This document shows, one piece after another, positions 21,053 to 31,112 of a DNA stretch of 43,761 nucleotides (its first letter is position 1; every line of letters begins with the position of its first letter). The notes under the pieces are model-generated. The model was not told the DNA's origin, did no database searches, and was given only the letters and a program-made list of their open reading frames with translations. The position numbers were made by a program, and so were the translations under genes. The DNA comes from Chromera velia (Eukaryota > Sar > Chromeraceae), in NCBI GenBank assembly GCA_018398765.1, contig JAHBMJ010005404.1, positions 9,365-53,125 on the forward strand, given 5' to 3'.

Positions 21053-23078
21053 GTGACCTCTTGGTTTCGTTTTGTATTGGTGTCCTGGATTGTGTGGCCC
21101 GCGATGGGGGCTTCCCTCTCCGGTCTTCCCTATTGTCACAGAGCGCAGCGTGGCTTCTGTGCAGCACCTGCCCCACAAAGGCCAGATTCTTTTGTTCCTG
21201 AAGCCCGTTCGTTCTGCGTGCCTCCCTCGTGCAACGGTATTCAGTCTGCCAATTGCTCATCGTTGCTGGTTCTCTCGAACCCTGTGTCTGTGGATGAGAC
21301 GTCCGATCTCCACCCAGACGCGTCAGATCTGCTCCCGTTGCTTGGCAGTTTGCCTCCTTCTGTCCGTGAAGCACTGGAGCACGCTCTCTCTGCTGTGCGG
21401 TCCCATTATCCCGCCAGCCTAGCCAGTTTCTCTTTCGACGGCCTCTTTGCGATCCTGGATGTTGGGGCGAGTCGCACTTCGTGCACTCACGGGTTCTTGC
21501 AGAAGTTCGCAGCAGAACAGGGACTATGGTGGGACGAGAAACCCAGCCCCCGCCCCTGCCAAACGATCACCGCAAATGGCCCAGTGCAGGTCCAGCGCCT
21601 GGCCATCATTCCCTGCCACTCCCCTTCCTCTGGAGACCTCCACTTGGAGTGCGACATCCTGGAGACGGATGCCGTCACCCCTATCCTAATTGGAAATGCC
21701 AGTTTGATTCCGTTGCGTGCTGTCTTCAGCTACGCCACTGGCATCCTTTCTATCCCCAATCACCAGTCCCTGCACTTCAAGCGCGCCCGTAACAATTTGT
21801 TTTATCTCGACATCACTCAGCCGCCCCGCCTTCGCCCAGCAAGCCACGCGGAGTCCAGCCGTCCAGCAGACCCTGCCTGCCCTGGACCGCCTCTGACTTT
21901 GGCAGCGAACTCCGGACCGATCAGCCCCTCTCCCACAGACCCCTTGCAGCCTGCCCGCAAGTCTGCATTGAAGTCATCCCCGTCTCCCTTACATGGCAAA
22001 CGGGTTTCTTGGCCCTCTGAACAGGACGAGCTTGTGCACGTCCATTGTTTTGAACCCCGTGACCCCGTAGGGTTCTCCCCCGACCGCGTCGCCGCCATTG
22101 CCCATGGGCAGCCTTCTGTCCCTCCCGAGCTGATCCATCCCACTTTCTTTCAGCGACGACGGCAGCAAGAACGCACCGAATTTCGTTCTCTTCCTAAGGC
22201 TTCACAAGAGCCGGCATCATCTTCCGGTCCTCTTGTCCTGCTCTTGGGTTCCACCGTGAGGGTAAAGGGGGTAAGGAAGGCGAAGAAAAAGACCCGACGG
22301 GGTAAGTGTAAGTCCCGACACCAGCGTTCCGACTCACCCTCCCGAGACGCGGGCCCCGATCAGCACAAGACGAAATTGTCCCGGACCGCGGCACTGATGG
22401 ATGACCTCATTCGTGCCCACCATGTTGAGATCGGGCATGCGGGAGTCACAAAGACGCATCGCTCTCTGCGTCGCGCCCTGCAGGGCATTCCCAGTCTTCC
22501 CAACGGCCCCACCCGCGGTGCTGTTCAACGGGCTTTGCATGACTGCATTCACGGAGGTACGTGTGCACACGTCAAACCACGCAACTTCTCCGATGGGAAG
22601 ACCTCACGCACAGAAGTCACTGGCCCTCGCCAGCAGATGCAAGCCGATCTTGTGCACGGTCGGCAAGACCGTCCGGGTGAGCGGTATTACCTCACCCTGA
22701 AGGACATGTGGGAGGATGATTTGCACTACATTCCGTTGGGGGACAAAAAGGCCTCCACCATCCGCTCTGCCTTCCAACGATGGGTAGAAAGCTCCCCTGG
22801 TTTCCTTCCCACAGAAATCCTCACGGACCTTGGGACAGAGTTTCAGGGAGACTGGGCCGCTTTTTTGGAGCAGCAAGACGTCGGGCACGCTTATGCTCCC
22901 GTTGGTTGGCACCGCTCCCTTGGTGCATTGGAGCGCTCCCATCGGGAGGTGGATGTGATTCTGCGTGCAATTGTGCACGACAAAGGCCTGCCATCCGAGC
23001 GCTGGCCTGACTTCGTTCAGCTCGCTGTCGAGCGCTACAACCGCCGTCCGGGGAGAGATGGGATCTCTCCCGACGGAA
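21053..23078 (+). pseudogene. Copia-type pol, 5' part: aspartic protease and integrase (interrupted)
   Basis: An open frame from just after the LTR contains a retropepsin-like motif ILDVGASRTSC (Asp136), then a Pro-rich linker. An integrase follows: a zinc-binding region (HVEIGHAG...CIHGGTC) and a catalytic core with Asp532 (QADLVHG), Asp592 (LTDLGTEF) and Glu627 (ALERSHRE), the D,D,E triad. Homology ends at RPGRDGISP, a Copia integrase landmark, near 23075. The frame then runs on into GA-rich repeat to 23269, which is not integrase. The first in-frame ATG is at about 21104. There is no gag domain. Together with the piece at 34160-36864 it makes one split gene. Confidence 0.85.
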
Positions 23079-23094
23079 CTGCGAAGGGGGCGCA

Positions 23095-23490
23095 GAAGCT
23101 AGGTGAGGACGAAGGGCAGAGCTGGAAGAGAAAGAGGGGGCAACAGGAACGAAGGGCAGGTCTGGAAAAGAAACAGGGGGCAACAGAACGGCAGAGGGGA
23201 ACGAAGGGCAGGGCCGGAAGAGAAACAGAAAGCAACGGCACAGCCGGTGGGACTGAAGGAAGAACATGAGGTGAGGAAGGACGGCAGGGGGGAGCGAAGG
23301 GCATAGAAAGGACAGAATACGGGCTGGAAGAGAATCAGAACGGTAGAGCGAAACGAAAGGCCGGGCTGGAAGCGAAAGAGATCGAACGGGAGGGGAGAAC
23401 GCCAAGACAAAACGGAAGAGGGGAACGAAGGGCGCATGGCTGGACGGGAGAGAACGGCAGGGAGGACGAAGGAACCACGAAGGGCGTGGA
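23095..23490. repeat. Degenerate GA-rich minisatellite
   Basis: Imperfect repeats of a roughly 45-bp GGAACGAAGGGCAG...GGAAGAGAAA unit. It sits right where integrase homology ends. Long ORFs on either strand here (Arg/Glu/Gly or Pro/Ser/Phe rich) are repeat translations. Confidence 0.75.
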
Positions 23491-23496
23491 GGTACT

Positions 23497-23991
23497 ATGG
23501 ACAGGGCACAAGAAGAACCTAGAGGCGAGGAGAGGTCGGAAAGAAGACCACAACCCAAGCAGACAAAGCGAAAGGGGGAAGCAAGAAGGGGTGGCAGGTG
23601 TGTGCCCCTGAGAGAAGATCGGGAACGACACAGCAGCTGGGAAGACAACAGGCAGACGGACCTGTCTCGTCAACATCTCGCGGGCCAGGCAGTCTCTGCT
23701 CGACGTGCTCGTCCAAGCACACCTGCCCTCTACTTCCAGACTCCGCCCCCTGATGACCCTGATGAAACCTCGACCCACTGTGTTGGTAGCAGTTTAAGCA
23801 CCACTCCTCCTCGTCTTCCTCCTGTCCCCCACTGCATATTCTCGCCGTCCCCCGGCTTCCCCGAGACCGAGAAGCCGTCACTCGGGGCCCATCAACCCCA
23901 GTCGGAAGAACCGGAGAAGAACAACAACCAGCTGCAGGAAGGGAAACCAATGGATCTGGTCTCGAGCTCCCGAGACGTCTCGAGCCAGTGA
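23497..23991 (+). other. Low-confidence ORF, Pro/Ser/Arg-rich
   Basis: A 164-codon frame with basic N-terminal and Pro/Ser-rich C-terminal parts and no recognisable domain. The minus strand is also largely open here, so coding status is doubtful. From 23992 to about 24320 there is only a short AT dinucleotide run (24032-24049) and no supported gene. Confidence 0.15.
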
Positions 23992-24330
23992 GCGTCTTGC
24001 CTATCTAAAGAACACAAGAGTTCTATGTGTGTGTATATATATATATATGTACATGGCTTTCGAGACCGACACCGCCAACGATCCCCCAAAAGGGAACGTC
24101 GGGCACAGAAGGTCGAAGGCAAGAGCAGCACGAGCGGACGGACCTGTCTCCTCCCACTGCTTCCATCCAGCAATCGCCTCCTCCCGACCCATGAACTCGT
24201 GGCAGGCCTCAGCGCAAATCAAACCAAGGAAAGCCCTGGGAGAGTCGCAGGGACCCTCGTGACGCCACGGAGAGAGACGGGAGCAGACTGAACTCCGAAC
24301 ATCATGCACTCGTCCTTCCAACCTCTCGAG

Positions 24331-25060
24331 ACGAGCGACGCCTCCTGGCTCCCATCAACCCACCAACAAGCAAAGATCGCCAAACGAACACCAGACAACA
24401 CCCAGCTAGGCACACCGTGCCAAATGATCGATCCAGTCTCACTCTCAAGCTAGCTTGATCCGTGGATAGCTGTTTCGATCGACCACCGGTTTTGTGCCGC
24501 CTCTCTCTTTTTGTATGAAGCGTTGTCTTTATATAAGTCGGCACCGCCGCGTGGCGCGCGGAATGCGCGCGCGCATGCTCTCTATATATACATATTGTCT
24601 TTAAGTCGGCACCGCTCGGAATGCATGCTGCACGAGATATTCTGCCAGTTCCGCAGTCGCTACCCACCGAGAGGCCACGAGCGACGCCTCCTGGCTCCCA
24701 TCAGTCCACCAACAAGCACAGATCAACAACGAAACACCAGACAACGCACAAGGTTCACCGCATTAAAATGACTAGCTGGTTTTAGCTGGCTTAGTCCGTG
24801 ACTGATAGTACCATAGCTGATATAACTATCAACGCAATGTGGTTTGTACCGCCTCTGTATACATACAGCTTTGCCGCGCGTTATCTTTAACTCGGCTTTG
24901 CAAAAAATCGGTCGGCTCAGATCCGAGCTGACGCAAACGGAATCTTCTGAGTCACACAGACAACGCAATGTGGTTTGCGGACGCGCGTTGTCTTTACGTC
25001 AAAAAATCGGTTGGCTCAGATTCGAGCTAATTCGAGCCGATGCAAATAGACAAACTTCTA
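24331..25060. repeat. Cluster of imperfect direct repeats upstream of the PrimPol gene
   Basis: A block starting GAGCGACGCCTCCTGGCTCC occurs at about 24331-24411 and again at about 24675-24755. TAAGTCGGCACCGC recurs at about 24534 and 24604, and CAACGCAATGTGGTTTG at about 24833 and 24964, the latter pair with AAAAAATCGGT(C/T)GGCTCAGAT words. This looks like a decayed tandem array, possibly the terminal or promoter region of the viral-type element. Confidence 0.65.
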
Positions 25061-25165
25061 TACAGTTTTTTTTATCTAAAGAAAAAAAGTCGGGCGTGCA
25101 ACGGATTGAAGATATATCACAAGAGAAAAAAAAAGAAAATTGATATCCACGATCGTCGGTAATAG

Positions 25166-27511
25166 CTTGCGGACTATGCCCAGCTCTACAGTAAAGCAGG
25201 GTTCGTGTTTTTCACCTTCCCCAACGTCCAAATCCAACAGGACTCCGAAACTGAAGAAGAGAAGAGGAAGAAATTTTATCCACCCATAAAGTGATCTGAG
25301 ATTTCACGTGAAAATATGGATAAGTACATTGATCTAGATCACGATGAGGGTATTGCGCTTCTTACAGGTAAGAAGAGTAATTTGACCGTCTTTGATTTTG
25401 ATCGCCGAGATGAATATGAACGGGCTCTTAGAGAACACCCTGAACTGAAAGAGCATCTGACAGTCCAGACACGATGAGGCTTTCATGTATACTTTCAACA
25501 TGACCGAAGAGTCCCAACCCGAAGTGAGGTGCTGTCAAAGTGTAAAAAGGTTGACGCACGGTCGGCGGGTGGGCTCCTGATTGCTCCTCCAATGACCATG
25601 TACGTTGAGAAAGGAAGCGAGACCTTTCAGTATGCATTTATTTCGGGGGATAAAACACAGGTTCCATTCCAGCGTGCACAAAATGTACTGGGCGGAGGCT
25701 TCCTCCAGCCAGTTCCGTCTTTTTTTTTTTATGCGATGGACCCGCCGATGGTACATGCCGCTTCTTCTAAAAGAAAGTCCTAAACAAATCTCAGTCTACC
25801 ATCGACCACCCCCCCATCACCAGTCGACAATACTCCCACGCTAGCAGAAGCCTGTCCACCCTCACAAGGGCTCGATGCGGTCACTACAAAAATCAGGAAT
25901 TTGTGTGATTGTCTTTCGGATGAGCGAGCACAAAACTACCAGCAGTGGATCGATGTCGGTCACGCAATCAAAAATGAATTAGAAGAAGCTGGCCGTCAGC
26001 ACTTCCACACATTTTCTAAAAAGTGTCAAACCAAATACAATCTGCACGAGTGTAACAAAAAGTTTGATTCGTTTCTGTATCGGGCGGGAGGGAAACAATG
26101 TTTAACGAAAGCTTCCCTCCACATGTGGGCCTACGAAGACAATTCCCAGCTATACAACAAAACGATTGCTGAAGCGGTAACTACCGAAGTGACCCGTCTT
26201 CTTTTTCCTTCCCAAAGTACAAAAAAGTATCATCGGCCAACCCTTCCTTTGCTTTTGGCTTCTTCTGATGTAGAAGTGGGATGGCTGCTCAGAACGATTC
26301 TGGCCGACCGGTTGAAATACTGCCATGGAGAAGTTTTTTCCCGAGAAGGTTATCGTTGGGAATCTTGCCCCATCCAAGTCGACAATGCCCTTTTGGGTAT
26401 CTGTCTCCAGACAAATATCCGAAAGCCTCTTTCTGCCGAGAAGACGGTATTCTTCTCCCAAAATATCCCTACCGCAAAGAATATTGTTAAAGCATTGAAG
26501 TGTTGTGTTCGAAGGGCCGATAACCAAGACAACGCGCTGTACGATCGTCTTCACTTCAGCTCAAAGGGGAATGTCTACTTCAAAAACGGTGTCTATGACC
26601 TTCCCAGCCAAACCTTCACCCCATGGTCAGAGATTGGTAATAGCATCGATACTACAATTATGCTTAAATATGAGTACAATGCCACACCAAACGAAGAAGC
26701 CATTGCTAAAGTGCATAGCTGAGTGTTTGAAGCTGCATTTGGACAACAGACCGACTTGTTTCTCCGTTTTCTTACGCGAGCAATCGGCGGTCATGTTGAG
26801 GATAAACATTGGGGAAGATGTATGGGGGAGCAAAATTCAGGGAAGGGCGTCACTAGTACTCTGCTGCAGAATACATTTGGGAAATACGTCATAAATCCCC
26901 TTTCGGAAAATTTTTTGATGTCTTCATTTCATTTAAACCCCGCCAAAGAAGGAGGCTGGATGTTAGACGCCGAGTTTGCTCGCTTGGCACTCACGCAAAA
27001 AATTGAAATGGATGCGACAAACAAGGCCATAAAAATCAATGGCAATCTGATTAAGCGTTTTACTTCTGGTGGAGATGTCCTATGCGCACGCCGTCTGTAT
27101 AACAATGTGCGTGAATTCCAAATCGATGCCTGCTTACTGATGTTCTGTAACGACTGCCCCCCGATTGAGCCTGTCGATGCCTGCGAAACCATGTTTCCAT
27201 TTAAAAACGTCAATAAGTTCAAGTCTGCTGCCTGGTTTGAGCAGCAGCGATCGGAGCACGGCCACACCGAGAGCTATTTGTCCAGATATAAAGTAGCAGA
27301 CCCCAATATCAAAGAAAAGTGTGCAACTGCCAGGTGGATCCATGCCTGTTACCACCTTATTTTCCATCATTATCAGACTTCCACTTTGGTATTGCCCCCC
27401 GGGAGTGAAGATCCTGTGGGTGAGATAGTAAACGAGACCCCAATACCATCTGTAAGCGGTATTTTTGAATCACAGAAATCGAGACAGACATCGTTAGCAA
27501 TGGTCACTTAG
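25166..27511 (+). pseudogene. PrimPol-PriCT-D5 (SF3 helicase) replication protein, one frame with four internal stops
   Basis: Such proteins prime and unwind DNA in large DNA viruses, virophage/polinton-like elements and plasmids. One frame runs through 781 codons. The N-terminal archaeo-eukaryotic primase segment has LADYAQLYSKAGFVFF, PPIK-stop-SEI, GIALLTG..S, VFDFD (catalytic acidic pair), TVQTR-stop-GFHVYF and VDARSAGGLLIAPP. A linker leads to a PriCT-like region (QNYQQWIDVGHAIKNELEEA, SLHMWAYEDN). The SF3 helicase follows: Walker A GEQNSGKGV, B-region ALTQKIEMDA, SGGDVLCARRLYNNVREF, motif C LMFCND.PPIEP. Stops: TGA 25292, TGA 25474, TAA 25781 (linker), TGA 26720. The first Met in frame is at 25316, inside the domain, and TAA TAG lies just upstream, so the 5' end is lost or displaced. 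Confidence 0.85.
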
Positions 27512-27634
27512 AGTTGTTCATTCGTCAACGAGACCTCAACATCTCAAAAACCAAGCTGCAGCAGACCCTCAAAAGAATGAGCAGAGACCAGATACAACCT
27601 TGGCAAAGAAAAGATCAGAGAGGTCTCTGTGGTC

Positions 27635-27865
27635 TCAAGCTTGCACCGCCTGACAATACTTATTTCGCTTTTTAGCGCGATACGCTGTTCGTGCTTTGCC
27701 CCGCTGCTCAGCCAGCCAATCAAGTTCTGCCCGTTTACGTGAATACCACTTTCGCTGCCCATCCCGAATTTTTTCCGGGAAGCGAGCCCGGTAGAGATGC
27801 ATCATGCGTCGTTGTGCTTCTATGGTTTTCATGCCTTCCTTTATAGATATGTACGCGACGTCCAA
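27635..27865 (-). CDS. Small basic protein, unknown
   Basis: A 76-codon frame, Arg/Lys/Tyr-rich (YRARFPEKIRDGQRKWYSRK, then GKARTAYRAKKRNKYC). The spaced Tyr/Arg pattern resembles basic repeat proteins of some DNA viruses. It lies tail to tail with the PrimPol gene, 124 bp away, and is the last gene of the minus-strand cluster. No domain recognised; it may be a fragment. Confidence 0.4.
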   Translation of the reverse strand: MDVAYISIKEGMKTIEAQRRMMHLYRARFPEKIRDGQRKWYSRKRAELDWLAEQRGKARTAYRAKKRNKYCQAVQA

Positions 27866-27921
27866 CGATCCATAACAAATTTTTTAGAAGTCGGTGTTCT
27901 TTTACGCAGGTCCAATAATCT

Positions 27922-28758
27922 CTAGTCCTCGTCCATAAACTCATTAAGCTCTTCTTGTAGACTTCTTGATGGTTTTGTTTTCTGTGCAGGGAAAAAACCG
28001 CTACCAAATCTTGAGCTACCACGGCGGGCCTGTGAAGAAAGGGCCTTTATCCACCGTGGAGATTGGGGAGAAGGGGGACGAACGATATGCGTATGAGAAG
28101 TGTGGCCAGTATTGCGGAGCCCTTTGTGCCCAAGTCTTAGACGCCGCTCTCCACCTCTAAAGTCCGTAGGAGAGAAAGACGATCGTCTCAACGCACTTCG
28201 GAGGTACTGATGGCTAGAGAGGAAGGGATCGAGCGCCTGTGCATAGTGATATAGGGTAGAAGAGCTGATAAATGCACTTGTAGCAGCAATGGGTTCAGGA
28301 TCACTTATTTCTGTTATCTCGAATGTGGGATGAAGACGTGCAAGTTCAGTCCGCAGATTTGGTGGGAGGTGCATTTTCAGAAACTCTTTGAGCTCCGCGC
28401 TGGGTGAGAAGCTTATGGTATCATTGAGGTGCCTCTCTGTATCATCGCTCGTCTCCAGCTTTATTTCTGGCTCGTGCATTCTAGTGGCAGCTGCGCGGTC
28501 CATGGAATCCTCTACCTCAGAAAAATCGAGGACTGCCAGACGTTCGTCAAGCAGCTGGACGTCTTATCTTATTTTATGATGGTACTCAACGAGCAGACGG
28601 TCCCCGCAGCCCTGGAAGTTTGATGCTGGAATCTATTGGGGATTATCTGGGCCGAATGGATAGTGTTTCCATTGGACCTTATACTGTTTGCGTCTTTTGT
28701 CGTAGTCAAAACTTTTTTTGACCTGCCACTCTGCGTTATCAGAAGATTGGGAAGTCAT
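27922..28758 (-). pseudogene. Chromodomain protein with Ser/Arg-rich tail, two internal stops
   Basis: Chromodomains bind methylated histone tails and can steer mobile-element integration. An ATG at 28758 opens a frame reading EWQVKKSFDYDKRRKQYKVQ then WKHYPFGPDNPQ-stop-IPASNF (residues 10-48), matching the chromodomain pattern Y.V..I......YLVKWKGY....WEP..NL. The TAG at 28633-28635 falls where the conserved Trp of the WEP motif belongs; a TAA follows at 28564-28566. The same frame continues 193 codons from 28503, acidic then Ser/Arg/Pro-rich, ending NEFMDED. There is no integrase in this frame, so it is a stand-alone chromodomain protein or a tail detached from something lost. Confidence 0.65.
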
Positions 28759-28890
28759 GAAGTTTGCTTCTTCTTCTGTATTTCCAATTTAAGAAAGATG
28801 AATCCCTTTGGTTGTCAGGTATTGGTGAAAAATGTTGATATCGCCGCTCCCTTGGACCTTATAATCAAAGCCTGAAGTCCAACGTAATTC

Positions 28891-29534
28891 TTAAACACTC
28901 ATTTTCATGACCTGTTCGTCTGTACGTTTTTTTTGGCGCTCGCGTGCTATCCGATTAGCTTTCAATTCTTCCTGACTCAGGGTAATGTTCTTTGGGATTT
29001 GGTGTTCTTCATCCAGGATCATTCCTGATTCTGTAAAAAGGTCATAGTCAGGCGAAAAATGCGTGTCGGACCAGAGTAGATACGCGTCCATTCGGTAGAC
29101 CTGCTTCACGACCTGGTCACGAAAAGACCGGAACGTTACTAGTACATGTGCATGGGAAACGTTAATTAGCCATTCTTGGCGGGACTCAAAAATCCGCACT
29201 AGGCTTTTGAGCTTATAGACTAGTTATAGTCGTAGAATAAGTCAAGGAATAGCCGTTCTAAGTGGTCCAGCCGCGTTTGCGTGACCCCAAGTGGAAACAC
29301 TAGGATACAGATTATGCTGAAACCCCACGGATAACATAAGTGGTACTGGTCTAGCCTATGGTCTGGGTTTTTTAACGCGCTGCCGATTTTGATCAGCGAA
29401 GGGGACTCTAGGAACGGGTTTTCTAGCGCATAAAGAATCGGGTGGTTAACGTTAATAAGACAGGCAATAGCGCCACCAGCAGGCATATTTTTTTCTTTTA
29501 TCTTACAGGGCGGGGTGCAGAGGCAATGAGCCAT
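28891..29534 (-). pseudogene. GIY-YIG / T5orf172-like protein, frameshifted
   Basis: Frame 1 (29534-29220) reads HPILYALENP, LIKIGSALKNPDHRLDQYHL and LDHLERLF, matching the T5orf172/MUG113 branch of the GIY-YIG nuclease fold (Tyr strand, KIG strand, Arg helix, Glu metal ligand). Frame 2 (29199-28891) continues with SRQEWLINVS, the usual closing EWF strand, then a Lys/Arg-rich helix. The two belong to one gene broken by a frameshift near 29200-29225. After the TAA at 28891 the same frame stays open about 30 codons more (SGFDYKVQGSGDINIF). Such domains are frequent in viruses and mobile elements of algae. Confidence 0.6.
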
Positions 29535-29584
29535 ACTGCGCGATCGCGCATATTTAACTTTGTATTATGGAGATGTTCAGCGAC

Positions 29585-30235
29585 CTATTGATCAAAACAC
29601 AGGAGGTCGGCGTTTTTATTTCGCAAGAAAGACTCCAGAGTCCCCCCCGTTTCAAAAATGCGGTGTGCATCTCGCGCTAGGTCTTTGAGACTGCAAAGTT
29701 GTGCTAGTATTGAAGGAGATGCTAGTGAGGTAAAGGTATCAAAGTTTAGGTTTTCTAAAAGCTGCGCTAGGACTGCAGTCTGTATGCGGACCTGCAAGTG
29801 GGACTTAGTGATGCGTTCTAGGAGCCGTTCATGTTCAAAATGGACGGCAGAAGGGAAAAGGCGGTAATAGACTATACTTAGAGCTTTTAGAGCCCACAAC
29901 CACCATCCACCTACGTGCGCTAAGGTCTGCAAACATTGCAAAATGCCCGTAATTTGGAAGCCACGTTCTAGTGCCGTACTTGGACAAGGCTCAAGCTCCA
30001 CCAAGTTAACCGGGACATCATCTAGTAAGCTTTCATCTAGGACATCGAGCAGGTTCATGAAAGCCTCGATAATTTGAGTACTAGCGGTTACAAACGGCAC
30101 AAGGTGAAAAGAGACAATAAGACTGCTCGTGGGGTGGTGATGGCCTAGGAAGTCGGCAATAAGCGTTTGAACGGGTGGAAAGGCCAAGAAAAATCGTTTA
30201 TTTCTCTTTTCAATCATTTTACTAGTAGCTATCAT
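29585..30235 (-). CDS. Hypothetical protein of the viral-type cluster, 216 aa
   Basis: An uninterrupted frame from ATG at 30235 to TAG, mostly alpha-helical and Leu-rich (VLAQLLENLNFDTFTSLASP, LCSLKDLARDAHRIFETGG). It begins a minus-strand series with the GIY-YIG, chromodomain and basic-protein genes; about 50 bp separate it from the GIY-YIG gene. It is the only long intact ORF of the cluster. No family recognised. Confidence 0.5.
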   Translation of the reverse strand: MIATSKMIEKRNKRFFLAFPPVQTLIADFLGHHHPTSSLIVSFHLVPFVTASTQIIEAFMNLLDVLDESLLDDVPVNLVELEPCPSTALERGFQITGILQCLQTLAHVGGWWLWALKALSIVYYRLFPSAVHFEHERLLERITKSHLQVRIQTAVLAQLLENLNFDTFTSLASPSILAQLCSLKDLARDAHRIFETGGTLESFLRNKNADLLCFDQ

Positions 30236-30334
30236 TAGTGAACTAGTTGAGTAGCTCCCTTTGAAACTCGAAATCGAAGCACTAAACGCACATTTAGCAG
30301 GTGATGAAGAGGCATTTTCTAAGACTCGACGTCA

Positions 30335-30405
30335 GGACTTTCCGATTGTGGGACACAATTTGACCAGTGAACTGTAGTGGGACACCATTTGACCAGTGAA
30401 CTGTA
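30335..30405. repeat. Two-copy 29-bp tandem repeat
   Basis: The unit GGGACAC(A/C)ATTTGACCAGTG plus AACTGTAGT occurs twice in tandem directly outside the start of the minus-strand cluster. It could mark an element boundary or promoter region. Confidence 0.8.
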
Positions 30406-30548
30406 GTCCAAGCTATAGTTTGAGTTGTCAAAAGCGCTTAGACACCTTCACATCAGAGATGGAAGTGAAGAAAGCACGAGAATACCTACTAGAATAAGAG
30501 GACGTTGCGATTTGACTCTCATTGCTCACACCCCAAAAACCAAAAAGT

Positions 30549-31112
30549 TCATACGAGACCAGAAATGCTTGACCGCATGTCTACACCCTCAACAGCAGGG
30601 TCACTGGAGAGGCCTGATGCTGAGCAGTCGGTCCTTTCGGGCAACTTTTCGACGACAAAGGTCTTGTGCACACTAAAACGAGACGCTGGTTGATCAACAA
30701 GAAAACCACTGTCAGATGCCCATTCACCGTACGCAGTTTCGTTGCCGAATTGGTCACGAAGCTCTGCAATGAGTTCAAGAAAGAACGCATGGTGCTCCGC
30801 CAAGACTATGATGAGGACTTCTACTTCTTGAAAGCCGCGTTCTTCAAGGCGTCGCACGTAGCCCTTCATTCCATGCCCCCGCAGACTTTTTGCAGCAAGA
30901 AATCCGCGAATGCCACGTCGTTCAGCACCTGGTTTAAAAAAGAGGTGGGCCACTGACACTTCACGCTCTGTTGCTGGTGGCGGGGGTTGCCTCCTAAGGG
31001 CTTGAGCAGCTGCAGCAGCACAATGACATGCATGCACATGCTGAGTCACACCAGGCAATCGAACCGCAGCCACCTGGATACAAACGACGACCAGCCACGA
31101 GGAGTGACGCAA
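30549..31112 (-). CDS. Possible acylphosphatase-like protein fragment
   Basis: This minus-strand frame contains RGIRGFLAAKSLRGHGMKGY followed by VRRL...VEVLI and FFLELIAEL. The order resembles the acylphosphatase fold (GVGFR loop, helix, GYV.N, VEV strand, second helix), but the catalytic Asn after GYVR is not visible, so activity would be doubtful. N-terminal composition is Cys/Ala/Pro-rich. The plus strand is also open here. It could be part of the insert's cargo or captured host sequence. Confidence 0.3.
   Translation of the reverse strand: MRHSSWLVVVCIQVAAVRLPGVTQHVHACHCAAAAAQALRRQPPPPATEREVSVAHLFFKPGAERRGIRGFLAAKSLRGHGMKGYVRRLEERGFQEVEVLIIVLAEHHAFFLELIAELRDQFGNETAYGEWASDSGFLVDQPASRFSVHKTFVVEKLPERTDCSASGLSSDPAVEGVDMRSSISGLV

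Noticed and set aside
23103-23306. Arg/Glu/Gly-rich extension of integrase to 23269
   Set aside because: It is a minisatellite translation beyond the point where integrase similarity ends.
25166-27511. Firm call that UGA means Trp in this element
   Set aside because: TGG codons are used in the same frame, and TAA/TAG stops and a frameshift show general decay; recoding is kept only as an alternative.
28636-28875. Hydrophobic plus-strand ORF of 79 codons
   Set aside because: It is antisense to the chromodomain frame, which has recognisable motif order.
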